DNA of 64,000 nt, taken from positions 682,001-746,000 of the forward strand of contig CAWEZO010000011.1 of NCBI GenBank assembly GCA_963813635.1. Reading direction: 5' to 3'. Made by a program: the position numbers and the translations under genes. The DNA is from JBBRZM01 sp963813635 (GTDB lineage Bacteria; Actinomycetota; Acidimicrobiia; IMCC26256; JBBRZM01). The notes beneath the pieces are model-generated. The model was not told the origin of the DNA, searched no databases, and worked only from the letters and a program-made list of their open reading frames with translations. Below, piece after piece: positions 38,141 to 47,121 of the stretch; the first letter of the stretch is position 1, and each line of letters begins with the position of its first letter.

Positions 38141-39146
38141 GTGCGGGCCCAGGTGCTCGAGCACGCGGCGCCGATTGCCGACGCTCCACTCCGTCTTGTG
38201 GAACGACCCGAACCCGCACCGGCGCCGGGCGAGGTGATGCTTCGCGTCTCGGCCTGCGCGTGCTGTCGCACCGATTTGCACGTGGTCGAAGGCGAGCTCG
38301 AACTCGCGCACCTCCCGGTCGTACCCGGCCACCAGGCCGTCGGACGCGTCGAACGCCTGGGCGCCGGCTGTGAGCGACTCGCCGTCGGCGATCGCGTCGG
38401 CGTCGCCTGGTTGCATCACACGTGCGGTGTCTGCGAGTTCTGCCGCCGCGGCGAGGAGAACCTCTGCGAACGTGCCGAGTTCACGGGCTGGACCGTCGAC
38501 GGCGGGTACGCCGACGCGATCACCGTGCCCGAAGCATTCGCGGGTCGCGCTCCCCGATGCGCTCAACGACCTCGAAGCGGCGCCGCTGTTGTGCGCGGGC
38601 GTGATCGGTTACCGCGCGTTGCGTCGGGCCGAGGTGCAACCAGGTGAACGCGTCGCGCTGATGGGCTTCGGCGCCTCCGCGCACCTCGCGCTGCAAGTGC
38701 TCCGGTACTGGGGTTGCGAGGTTGTCGTGATGACGCGGGGCGAAGCGCACCGCACGCTCGCGCGCGAGCTCGGCGCGAGCTGGGTCGGTGAAGCGGCGGA
38801 GCGACCACCCGGGTCGTGCGATCGCGCGGTCGTGTTCGCACCCGCGGGCGAGCTCGTGCCTGTCGCGCTGCAAGTCGTGCGCCCCGGGGGCACGGTGGCT
38901 CTCGCGGGCATCCACATGTCGCCGATCCCGAAGCTCGACTACGCGCTGTTATGGCGAGAGCGGTCGCTGCGCTCGGTCGCCAACATGACCCGACGCGACG
39001 CCGAAGAGTTCATGATCCTCGCGGCGGAAGCCGGGGTGCGCACGTCGTTCGTGGTGTTTCCGCTCGAGGCCGCCAACGACGCGTTGCTCGCTGTCAAGTC
39101 CGATGACGTTCGCGGCGCGGCAGTGCTCGACATCGGCGCCACCTAG
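38141..39146 (+). CDS. Zinc-dependent alcohol dehydrogenase, MDR family (frameshifted)
   Basis: The start GTG is two bases after the ligA stop. The catalytic Zn site is Cys in ACCRTDLHVVEG and His in GHQAVGRV; the structural Zn has four Cys spaced 3, 3 and 8 apart in CGVCEFCRRGEENLC. The cofactor domain, MGFGASAHLALQVL, lies in the second frame. One extra G at about 38541-38547 causes the break; dropping it gives AFAVALPDAL. It oxidises an alcohol or reduces an aldehyde; the substrate is unknown. Confidence 0.85.
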
Positions 39147-39149
39147 GTC

Positions 39150-39617
39150 TCACGCCGCGGCGCGAAACGACCACGAGTAGCCGGCCGGGTGCTTGGGCCG
39201 GGGTTTGGTGGCGCCCCAATAGAGCACCGTGACCTGATGTGTGCCCACGCTGAAGCGCCGGAGGTCCTTGCCGGGACCGGGCCGAAACGACACCACGGCC
39301 AGGGAGTCGCGCGTGAGCTGGTCCTCCGGCACTTCCTGGCGGTCGATGATCAGGACGCCGGTGAGGTCGTTGCGCAGGTCTGCGCTCAACGTGTCGATCG
39401 GTCCCGTCACACTGTTGGGCGGAGGGTTGACGCTCTCGACCTCACTCGGGAGCACACGGCTCTGGTCCGACGTGTCACTGACCGCGTTGATGATGATCGC
39501 GAGGTTGGCGACGACCACGAGCACGCCGATCACGATCGCGATCCGCCACGGATGACGAAAGATCGGCCGCCGCGCGCCCGGTGAACCCGGTGAGGCGGAA
39601 TGCGAGCTGGCCGGCAC
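39150..39617 (-). CDS. Single-pass membrane protein, unknown
   Basis: The 155-residue product has a Pro/Ser-rich cytoplasmic N-terminus, one transmembrane helix (IAIVIGVLVVVANLAIIINAV) and an extracytoplasmic domain that ends KHPAGYSWSFRAAA. GTG 39617 is chosen because a TAGCGT box ends 7 bases before it; a TTG at 39677 would add 20 residues. It converges on the alcohol dehydrogenase with 3 bases between. It is divergent from the PASTA kinase, so it may be a cell-envelope protein of that locus. Confidence 0.6.
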   Translation of the reverse strand: MPASSHSASPGSPGARRPIFRHPWRIAIVIGVLVVVANLAIIINAVSDTSDQSRVLPSEVESVNPPPNSVTGPIDTLSADLRNDLTGVLIIDRQEVPEDQLTRDSLAVVSFRPGPGKDLRRFSVGTHQVTVLYWGATKPRPKHPAGYSWSFRAAA

Positions 39618-39624
39618 GACGCCG

Positions 39625-39630
39625 ACGCTA
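39625..39630 (-). promoter_or_regulatory. Leaderless -10 box for the 39150-39617 gene
   Basis: TAGCGT on the minus strand is followed by 7 bases and GTG 39617. Confidence 0.45.
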
Positions 39631-39759
39631 ACGCCCAATCGAACCGGCCCGCGATCGCTTCGGTTCTTCTTGAGCAAACGCGGGCCAGTTCGGAGGAGAA
39701 CGCTTCCCGGTTTTCACAACCGGACAATCGAGTGCCGCGATCTCGTGCAAAGCGGCCGG

Positions 39760-39765
39760 TACGGT
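39760..39765 (+). promoter_or_regulatory. Leaderless -10 box for PASTA kinase
   Basis: TACGGT ends six bases before ATG 39772, and no ribosome site precedes that ATG. Confidence 0.45.
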
Positions 39766-39771
39766 TGCAGC

Positions 39772-41636
39772 ATGGCGCTCAGCGGCGTCGCCGACCTGAC
39801 CGGCCGCGTTCTCGCGGCGCGTTACCGCCTGCTCGCCCCGATCGGTGCGGGCGCGGGCGGTCGCGTCTACGTGGCCGATGACACCCGGCTCCGGCGCCGG
39901 GTCGCCGTGAAGGTGCTGCATGCGGCGCTCGCCGACGACGCCGGCTTCCTGCGGCGCTTCCGGGCCGAGGCGCAGCTCGCCGCCTCGCTGCACCACCCCA
40001 ACGTCATGGCCGTCTACGACTGGGGTGAGGACGGCGTGCCCTTCATGGTCCTCGAGCTGCTCGAGGGTGGCAGCCTGCGCGGCGTCCTCGACCGCGACGT
40101 GCGCCTCACGCCCTCGCAGGCCGCGCACATCGGCCGTCAAGTGGCGGCCGCGCTGGAGTACTCGCACACCCGCGGTCTCGTGCATCGAGACATCAAGCCG
40201 TCCAACTTGCTGTTCGACGAGCACGGCATCGTGCGGGTCGCCGACTTCGGTCTCGCCCGCGCCCTCGCGGAGGCCAGCTGGACGGAGCCCGCGGGTGCGG
40301 TCATGGGTACGACGCGTTATGCCGCACCCGAGCAGGCGACGGGCTCCCCGCTCGACGGCCGCGCCGACCTCTACGCGCTCGCGCTGGTGCTGGTCGAGTC
40401 CGTCACCGGACGCGTGCCAAACGTCGCCGACACGCCGCTGGGCACGCTCGCGGCACGCGCGCACCAGCCCGTGTTCGGCCCGCCCGAGATGGGTGCGCTC
40501 ACGCCGGTCATCGAACGCGCCGGTCGTCCCGACCCGGCAGAGCGGTATCCCGACGCGGCGACGATGGGTGAGGCACTTGCCGACACGGCAAAGCGTCTGC
40601 CGCCGCCCGGACCGCTCACGCTCGCGGGCATCGGTCCCAACGTCGACGACCCGTTCCCCACCCAGATCGGCCGCAGCGCGGTGTACGACCAGGACGCCGA
40701 GCTCACGGTCATCGAGTCGGAGCCGGAGGTCATCCGCGGTCGGGTGAAACGCCGTCACGATCCCGCGACCAAGCGCTGGGTCCCGGCGGTTGTCGCGGCC
40801 GCCCTCATCCTTGCCCTCCTCGGAGCGGGCGTCGCGCTCACAGGCACGGCCGGTGGCGGCACCGTCACGGTGCCGAGCCTCGTGGGGCGCACGCGCAGCA
40901 GACGCGGCCGATCGCGCTGCCCACGCCGGCCTGCGCATGGCGGTCACGGAGCGCAACGCCGACGACCCGGCCGGCACCGTGATCTCGCAATCGCCGGCGG
41001 CCGGTGGCTGGACGTCGAGTGGCGGCCTCAGAGTCGTCGTCTCGCGGGGACCACCGCCCATCCCCGTGCCCACGGTCACCGGACTGGCCCAGCCCGACGC
41101 GACCCAGGCGTTGCAGTCGCAGGGCTTCGTCGTCGTGCCCGTCCTTCAGTTCGACGAGCAGAAACCCAAGGGCACCGTGCTCGCCACCGATCCCCCCGGC
41201 AACGCCCGAGTGCAGCCGCGACTCGCCGGTCAAGCTCATCGTGAGCGGCGGGCCCGCGCCGGTTACGGTGAAAGACGTGAAGGCCATGACCTACGACGTC
41301 GCCGCGCAGGCGATCAGCGACGCGCATCTCGTGCCCGTGCGCAGCGACGATTTCAACGACACCGTGCCGGTCGGCCTCGTGATCGGGACCGATCCTCCGG
41401 CCGGCAAGACGGCGCCGCGCGATTCCAGGGTCGTGGTGCACGTCACGAAGGGGCCGCAGCTGATCATCGTGCCCAAGCTCTTGACCAGACGATCGAGGCT
41501 GCCTACGCGAAGCTGACCACGCTCGGTCTCACGCCGGCGGTCCAGAACGTACGGGCCGGGCAAGCTCGTGCGTGCGCAGGACACTCCGATCGGCGCCCAG
41601 GTCAAGAAGGGCACCACCGTCACGGTGTTTCTCTGA
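39772..41636 (+). CDS. pknB: PASTA-domain serine/threonine protein kinase, PknB-like (four frameshifts)
   Basis: Eukaryote-type kinase, residues ~15-275: P-loop GAGAGGRVY, VAVKVL Lys, HRDIKPSNLLF, ADFGLARAL, and PEQATG before the C-lobe. A juxtamembrane region and one transmembrane helix (VVAAALILALLGAGVAL) are followed by four extracellular PASTA repeats, beginning VTVPSLVG, PVPTVTGL, VTVKDVKA and LIIVPKL. Frames change near 40890, 41222, 41485 and 41563; the last frame ends GTTVTVFL at 41636. PASTA kinases bind muropeptides and control growth and division. Here the gene is outside the usual rodA/pbpA division cluster, so it may be an accessory kinase. Confidence 0.85.
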
Positions 41637-41755
41637 CGCTCGGCGCCGCGCACCGTGTGCGTGCGCTCCCTCTTGAACGATCGATCGCGTCCGCGCCTAC
41701 CATGCGGACGGACCGGCCCGCCGTCTACCGGGCCTTCGACCAGTGGGAGAGTCGG

Positions 41756-42682
41756 ATGGGTGCACTCGACGGCCGGGTCGCCATCATCACCGGCGCAGGA
41801 CGCGGCCTCGGCCGCGAGCACGCGCTGCTCTTCGCGTCGGAGGGCGCCAAGGTCGTGGTCAACGACCTCGGCGGCGACATCGACGGGACCGGCGACGACC
41901 GTGCGCCCGCGCAGCAGGTGGTCGACGAGATCAAGGCGATGGGCGGCGAGGCCGTCGCCAACGTCGACAACGTCGCCGACTGGGAAGGCGCGCAGCGCCT
42001 CATCCAGACCGCCGTCGACACGTTCGGCACGCTGCACGTGCTCGTCAACAACGCCGGCATCCTGCGGGACCGGGTGATCGTGAACATGACCGAGCAGGAG
42101 TGGGACTCCGTCATCCACGTCCACCTCAAGGGCCACTTCTGCCCGACCCGCTTCGCCGCCGCCTACTGGCGGGAGCAGAGCAAGGCCGGCAACGCGGTGA
42201 AGGCGTCGATCATCCACACGTCGTCGACGTCGGGCCTGCTCGGCAACCCGGGCCAGGCCAACTACGGCGCCGCGAAGAGCGGCATCGCCACCTTCTCGCA
42301 GATCTGCGCGATGGAGCTCGAGCCGCTACGGCGTGCGGTCCAACGCGATCGCCCCGGCGGCGCGCACCCGGCTGACCGAGCAGACGCCCGGCCTGAGCGA
42401 GGTCGTGAAGGTGCCCGAGAACGAGCCGACACGTTCGACGCGTGGGACCCGGCCAACGTCTCGCCGTTCGTGGCCTACCTCGCGACCGAGGACTGCACGT
42501 TCAGCGGGTCGAGGCGTTCCTCGTGCAGGGTGGCGTGGTGCAGCGGTTCGCGCCCGTGGACCTTGTCCGAGAAGATCGACAAGGGCGACCGCTGGACGGT
42601 CGCCGAGCTCGCCGACGAGGCGGGCAAGCTCGACAGCGGCCCGACGAATCCTGTCGGCGCGACGGATCTCGCCGGTCAGTAG
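41756..42682 (+). CDS. SDR-family oxidoreductase, hydroxyacyl-CoA dehydrogenase-like (four frameshifts)
   Basis: About 309 residues. GGGAGAG precedes ATG 41756. The NAD loop is ITGAGRGLGREHA, then NDLGGDIDG, NNAGILRDR and the catalytic Tyr-Lys in NYGAAKSGIATF. The early NDLGG motif with long insert resembles the dehydrogenase part of peroxisomal multifunctional enzyme 2 and related bacterial SDRs in fatty or steroid acyl-CoA oxidation. The 3' part is broken near 42323, 42430, 42507 and 42553, and the pieces rejoin as GVRSNAIAPAARTRL, TFDAWDPANVSPF, VEAFLVQGGVVQRF and TLSEKIDKGDRW. Confidence 0.8.
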   Translation: MGALDGRVAIITGAGRGLGREHALLFASEGAKVVVNDLGGDIDGTGDDRAPAQQVVDEIKAMGGEAVANVDNVADWEGAQRLIQTAVDTFGTLHVLVNNAGILRDRVIVNMTEQEWDSVIHVHLKGHFCPTRFAAAYWREQSKAGNAVKASIIHTSSTSGLLGNPGQANYGAAKSGIATFSQICAMELEPLRRAVQRDRPGGAHPADRADARPERGREGARERADTFDAWDPANVSPFVAYLATEDCTFSGSRRSSCRVAWCSGSRPWTLSEKIDKGDRWTVAELADEAGKLDSGPTNPVGATDLAGQ

Positions 42683-43139
42683 TCCGCATCCCAGCGCCGC
42701 GGTGTTCCCGCGGCTGCACGGAAGCCGGCAGGTGCCCACGGAAAGTGGTCAGATCCCTGCCAAACCGCCCATAGAATCCGCCGAAATGGTGCTGTCACCC
42801 TCCTGACGTACTACTCCGCGTAGCCCGCAAGCCGGGCATGGGCTCCGCCTTTGGGAGCCTTGTCCCGTTCTGTCTCACGCAGTGTGGTCTGCATGCGCGC
42901 GCAGTCGGTCACCTCATGCGGTCAGCTCTTTGTCCATGTTAGATCGATATGCCAGGCCGAGCCAGGCTCACGGGATAGCTCATCCGGGGGGTGTCGGCGT
43001 AGCCCCTCCCCGTTTGTCAGTCTGCGGTGCGTTCTGTACGGTGTTACTTAGCGTGGTCGTCCACTGAAGTGCAGGATGAATTACCACGAACAGTGAACAT
43101 ACCGGTGGGCGGCCGCAAGGCCAAAAGGGGCGGGTTCCA
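42683..43139. other. 457-bp stretch without a supported gene; several hairpins
   Basis: No frame here looks coding. Local structure is rich: a seven-pair stem at 42696-42702/42708-42714 just after the SDR stop, GCCCG/CGGGC at 42823-42837, GGCTCC/GGAGCC at 42841-42859, and GGCC-GCAA-GGCC with a GNRA-type loop at 43111-43122. The first stems may terminate the SDR transcript. The rest could be a leader or small RNA ahead of the two short frames downstream. No known riboswitch or RNA family is recognised. Confidence 0.45.
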
Positions 43140-43265
43140 GTGCAGACAACGACGGAACGGGCGCACAACGAGGCCCTCGGCAACACGTCCAGACCTGCGC
43201 CTCCAGCGCTTCCCACTCGCTCGACAACCCCCGCGCACTCCCAGTCCGCGACGGCAGGAGCCTGA
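43140..43265 (+). CDS. Candidate 41-residue leader/small protein
   Basis: The frame starts at GTG 43140 (MQTTTERAHNEALGN) after a G-rich stretch, is Thr/Pro/Ala-rich and ends one base before the ATG of the 43267 gene. The tight spacing is what a coupled upstream peptide would show. There is no family likeness, and chance is a real alternative. Confidence 0.25.
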   Translation: MQTTTERAHNEALGNTSRPAPPALPTRSTTPAHSQSATAGA

Positions 43266-43266
43266 C

Positions 43267-43524
43267 ATGCGACGTTTCCCCCACGGTGCCACCCGTCGTC
43301 CTCCCGAGCTCCGCCCCGGTGCCGGCTTCGGCCGCCCGCCCGGTCGCCCCGGTCCGGTCGGCATCGTGCTCCCCGCGCTGGAGCTGGAGCCCGAATGGTT
43401 CATCGATGCCGCGGCCTACGGCCGATCATTGATCGAGCTGGAGACGGTGGACGCGACGCCGGCGGCCGAGCCGGCCGCGCCCTACGTCGACGACGGGTCA
43501 CGCCTCGACGAGCACTTGTCCTGA
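43267..43524 (+). CDS. Hypothetical 85-residue Pro-rich protein
   Basis: ATG 43267 has AGGAG upstream. The product has an Arg/Pro/Gly-rich N-terminus (PGRPGPVGIVLPAL), then an acidic segment EWFIDAAAYGRSLIEL, and ends with Asp/Glu. It is convergent with the MFS gene, with ten bases between the stops. Unknown; the composition suggests a disordered, possibly protein-binding tail. Confidence 0.45.
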   Translation: MRRFPHGATRRPPELRPGAGFGRPPGRPGPVGIVLPALELEPEWFIDAAAYGRSLIELETVDATPAAEPAAPYVDDGSRLDEHLS

Positions 43525-43534
43525 ACCCACCGCG

Positions 43535-44822
43535 TCATCCGGGCACGCCGACGCGCACAAGGTCCGCGTACAACGCCAGGCACAATGCGACCACCGCGCC
43601 GGCCACCAGTACCGCGGTGATCGATGTCACGCGCACGAGGTAACCACCGGCAAGCACGCCGAGCGGAACGAAGCCGCCGAAGGACATGACCCACAGCGCC
43701 ATGATGCGGCCGCGGACTGCGTCGTCGACATGTTCCTGCAGCACGGTCGACAGTGACGTGATGACGACGAAGTAGGCGAACCCGAGGACGAACGCAACGG
43801 GATACGCCGGCGCCGATTCCCGGAGCGCCGCGAAACCGGCCAGGAGCACGGCGAAGGCGACGAGCCCCGGACGAACGAGACGTGCCTTGGAGCGCGCCGC
43901 GAACAGCGTGCCGACGCTGATCGCGCCGACGGCCGCGCCCAACCCGAAGGCTGCGTACAGCAAGCCGTACGCAACGCTCCGGGGGCGGATGTCGAGATTG
44001 GCCTGTGCCAGCACCGGCATCAGACCGACGAAGACGAGCGAGAAGAACGAGAACATCGCCATCGTGAGCAGGACCCGCCGGATCAAGCGGTCGCGCCATG
44101 CGATTCGAAAGCCGGAGAGCAGCCGCGCACCGAGGCGCTCGCCGTGCGGTGGCTCGGCGGCGCCGGCGCGACGTACGGCGAGGAGGCTGCCGACGGCGAA
44201 GAGGTAGGTGCCGGCGTTGAGCACGAAGACCGGGCTTGCGCCGAGCAAGCTGTAGAGCGGCGCGCCGATGGCGGGCCCGATCACGCGTGAGAGGTTCATC
44301 TGTGCCGATTGCAGCGAGACCGCGCCGGCCAGATCGGGTCTGGGCACGAGCGTGGGGAGGATGGCGGACAGCGCGGGCGCGCTCGAGCGCGTTGCCGATG
44401 CCGATCGCGAACACACACGCGACGATGGCGGCGCGCGAGGGGTGCGCCGCGGCCGCGAGGGCAGCGAGCACGAGCGAGAACGCCAGTTGTTCGAGCTGCA
44501 TCCAGATCAGCAACCGCCGACGATCGATGATGTCGGCAAGCACGCCACCCAGTGGGGCCAGGACCAGCAGTGGTCCGAGCTGCGCGAAGAACAGCAGGCC
44601 GACGTACGAAGCGGAGTGTGTGAGCTCGTAGCCGTAGGCACCGAGGAGCACGTTCTGCATCCATGTGCCGATGTTGGAGGCGAACGTGCCGCCCCACACG
44701 ACTCGGAAGTCGCGATGTGACAGCGCAGCTTGCGCCGTCCCGTGCACGAATGTGCGGTCGCCGCCGACAAGCGCATCGGTCGCGTCTTCGAGCACAGTGG
44801 TGCGGAACCGACGCAGGATCAT
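43535..44822 (-). CDS. MFS exporter, EntS/MFS_3-like (frameshifted)
   Basis: About 428 residues with 12 predicted helices. The N-terminal frame from ATG 44822 has SHRDFRVVWGGTFASNIGTWMQNV, a hallmark opening of the MFS_3 group, and GGVLADIIDRRRLL as the loop 2-3 motif. The C-terminal frame ends at 43535. One extra base near 44385 separates them; dropping it gives NALSAPALSAILPTLV. Such proteins export siderophores, macrolides or other small molecules. A leaderless -10 box precedes it. Confidence 0.8.
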
Positions 44823-44831
44823 CGACCCAAC

Positions 44832-44837
44832 AGGGTA
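44832..44837 (-). promoter_or_regulatory. Leaderless -10 box for the MFS exporter
   Basis: TACCCT on the minus strand ends 9 bases before ATG 44822. Confidence 0.45.
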
Positions 44838-44890
44838 TGCAGGCCCGCGGGATCCACCCGGTCCGACTCGGCGCGACGAGGGACGCGCAG

Positions 44891-45289
44891 CTATTCGGTG
44901 ATGCCGTGGATCGCCTGTTGGAGCGCGGAGTTGCTCCCGGGGCCTCCGGCTTGTTGCGCCGCGATCAGCTTGCTCATGTCGCCCTGGATCTTGACCTTCC
45001 CGCCCATGAACGCCTGCATCCCGGTGTGTGGATCACCCGAGATGAACACCTCTTTCGCGGTCGCGTAGTCGGTGGTGAGCGTGACATCGGCCGCGTCGGC
45101 GTGACCGATGCCCCACGCGGCGGTGCCGTCGTTCGAGCCCATGTGCATATGGCGCTCATCGCCGAACGGCGTGTCGGTGATGACGAGGTTGATCATCACG
45201 GTGGCCTGCGGTGCCGCGGGCGCGTGCTGCTCGAGGAGCTGCTCGACGACGGCGAACCACTCGTCGGACAGAAAGGGGTACTTCGACAC
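44891..45289 (-). CDS. SCP2-like sterol-carrier domain protein
   Basis: The 132-residue single-domain protein starts at GTG 45289 (GGAGG upstream) with VSKYPFLSDEWF. The SCP2 fold is suggested by ADVTLTTDYATAKEVFISGDP, AFMGGKVKIQGDMSKL and a C-terminal helix. Such domains bind acyl chains or sterols in a hydrophobic tunnel. It is divergent from gatC and stands upstream of the MFS gene on the same strand. Confidence 0.8.
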   Translation of the reverse strand: MSKYPFLSDEWFAVVEQLLEQHAPAAPQATVMINLVITDTPFGDERHMHMGSNDGTAAWGIGHADAADVTLTTDYATAKEVFISGDPHTGMQAFMGGKVKIQGDMSKLIAAQQAGGPGSNSALQQAIHGITE

Positions 45290-45387
45290 GCGGGCCTCCC
45301 GAGCTCGGTGCGGGACGGCGATCCTACCGATGCGTCCGGAGCACCGTCGACCGGCAATTGTCTCCTGAGCAGCCGGGATCGCGCTTC

Positions 45388-45393
45388 TAGACT
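45388..45393 (+). promoter_or_regulatory. Leaderless -10 box for gatCAB
   Basis: TAGACT is followed by 7 bases and ATG 45401 of gatC. Confidence 0.45.
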
Positions 45394-45400
45394 CCCGCCC

Positions 45401-45703
45401 ATGGCCGACCGGATCACCCGTGCCGACGTGCAACATGTCGCGGCGCTGGCTCGAGTCGCGCTCACTGACGACGAGATCGAGCACCTCACCGGCGAGTTGG
45501 GTGCGATCCTGGACCACGCGGCGCAGGTATCCGCGCTCGACACCGATGGGGTTCCGCCGACCGCGCACCCGCTCCCGCTCGCGAACGTCGTGCGGGCCGA
45601 CACGGTGCATCCGAGCCTCGATCGCGACGAAGTCCTCGGCCAGGCTCCGGCCGCCGAAGACGGCCGGTTCCGGGTTCCCCGGATCATGAGTGAAGCCTCG
45701 TGA
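45401..45703 (+). CDS. gatC: Asp/Glu-tRNA amidotransferase subunit C
   Basis: The 100-residue subunit stabilises the GatAB complex. It has the family pattern ITRADVQHVAALARVALTDD, a helical N-terminal half, and DGVPPTAHPLPL in the extended linker. Its stop overlaps the gatA GTG by 4 bp. Confidence 0.93.
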   Translation: MADRITRADVQHVAALARVALTDDEIEHLTGELGAILDHAAQVSALDTDGVPPTAHPLPLANVVRADTVHPSLDRDEVLGQAPAAEDGRFRVPRIMSEAS

Positions 45704-47121
45704 CGGCAGTGGAGGTTGCGTCCTCCGTCCGGTCGGGTGAGCGTTCCGCGGTCGAGGTCGCGGGGGAGCACCTGCGCGGGATCGAGGCGCGCGACAGTGA
45801 GATTCACACGTTCAACCACGTGATGCGGGACGAGGCGCTCGCAGCCGCGGCCGAGGTCGATGCGGCGGTGCGCCGCGGTGAGGATCCCGGGCCGCTCACC
45901 GGCGTGCCGATCGCGCTGAAGGACAACCTCTGCACGCGTGGCGTGCCGACGACGTGCTCGTCCAAGATCCTCGATGGCTGGCAGCCGCCCTACACCGCGA
46001 CGGTGGTGGAACGTGTGCGCGCGGCGGGCGCGGTCGTTCTCGGCAAGACCAACCTCGACGAGTTCGCGATGGGCTCGTCCACGGAAAACTCCGCCTTCGG
46101 GCCGACGCGCAATCCGCGCGATCTTTCACGTGTCCCGGGCGGTTCGAGCGGCGGTTCGGCCGCCGCCGTCGCGGCTGCGTTCGCTCCACTCGCGCTCGGC
46201 TCCGAGACCGGTGGTTCCGTCCGCCAGCCGGCGTCGCTGTGTGGCGTGGTGGGGGTCAAGCCCACCTACGGCGCGGTGTCGCGTTATGGCTTGATCGCCT
46301 TCGCCTCGAGTCTCGATCAAGTCGGGCCGCTCGCGACGACGGTGACCGACGCGGCGCTGCTCTTCGATGTGATCGCCGGTCCCGACCCGCTCGACTCCAC
46401 TTCGATCCCATCACCCTTCCCGCCCGTCTCACCGACACTCGACGATGGGATCGACGGCTTGCGCATCGGCATTCTCGAAGAGCTCACCGACGCCGAGGGC
46501 GTCACACCGGAAGTGGTCGCCGCAGTCGAGCAGGCGGCGGCTGCGCTCGAGGCCGCGGGGGCAACCGTCGAGCGCGTGTCGGCGCCCAGCACGACCTATG
46601 GCCTCTCGGCCTACTACCTGATCGCGCCGGCCGAGGCGTCTTCGAACCTCGCGCGCTACGACGGCGTGCGCTACGGCCTGCGGATCGACGGCGACGACGT
46701 GGCGGCGATGAACGCACGCACCCGCGGCGCGGGCTTCGGCGCGGAGGTGAAGCGTCGAATCATGCTGGGCACGTACGCGCTGTCGGCGGGCTACTACGAC
46801 GCGTATTACGGGCAAGCCCAGCGCGTCCGGACCCTGATCATCCGCGACTTCGAGCGCGCCTACGAGCGGTTCGACGCCCTGCTCTCACCGACCTCGCCGA
46901 CCACCGCGTTCGAGCTCGGGGCCAAGACCGCCGACCCGCTCGCGATGTATCTCAACGACGTGTGCACCATCCCGACCAACCTTGCCGGGCACTCCGCGAT
47001 GTCGGTGCCGTTCGGTACCGGCGCCGACGGACTTCCCATCGGTGTGCAAGTGCTTGCGAACGCGCTGCACGAACCAGTGATGTTCCGTGTCGCGCGAGTG
47101 ATCGAGCAGGTTGCGCCGTGA
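45700..47121 (+). CDS. gatA: Asp/Glu-tRNA amidotransferase subunit A
   Basis: The 473-residue amidase releases ammonia from glutamine for transamidation of Glu-tRNA(Gln) and Asp-tRNA(Asn). The catalytic Lys is in PIALKDNLCT, the cis-Ser in GGSSGGSAAAVAA and the nucleophile Ser in GSETGGSVRQPAS. C-terminal features YYDAYYGQAQ and SPTSPTTAF are typical. GTG starts and stops overlap both neighbours (GTGA), so gatC-gatA-gatB are a tightly coupled operon. No frameshift is seen. Confidence 0.95.
   Translation: MTAVEVASSVRSGERSAVEVAGEHLRGIEARDSEIHTFNHVMRDEALAAAAEVDAAVRRGEDPGPLTGVPIALKDNLCTRGVPTTCSSKILDGWQPPYTATVVERVRAAGAVVLGKTNLDEFAMGSSTENSAFGPTRNPRDLSRVPGGSSGGSAAAVAAAFAPLALGSETGGSVRQPASLCGVVGVKPTYGAVSRYGLIAFASSLDQVGPLATTVTDAALLFDVIAGPDPLDSTSIPSPFPPVSPTLDDGIDGLRIGILEELTDAEGVTPEVVAAVEQAAAALEAAGATVERVSAPSTTYGLSAYYLIAPAEASSNLARYDGVRYGLRIDGDDVAAMNARTRGAGFGAEVKRRIMLGTYALSAGYYDAYYGQAQRVRTLIIRDFERAYERFDALLSPTSPTTAFELGAKTADPLAMYLNDVCTIPTNLAGHSAMSVPFGTGADGLPIGVQVLANALHEPVMFRVARVIEQVAP

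Noticed and set aside
42683..43266. Known riboswitch (cobalamin, glycine, c-di-GMP, c-di-AMP) or 6S/tmRNA/RNase P RNA
   Set aside because: Core consensus elements of these families could not be found by eye; only generic hairpins remain.
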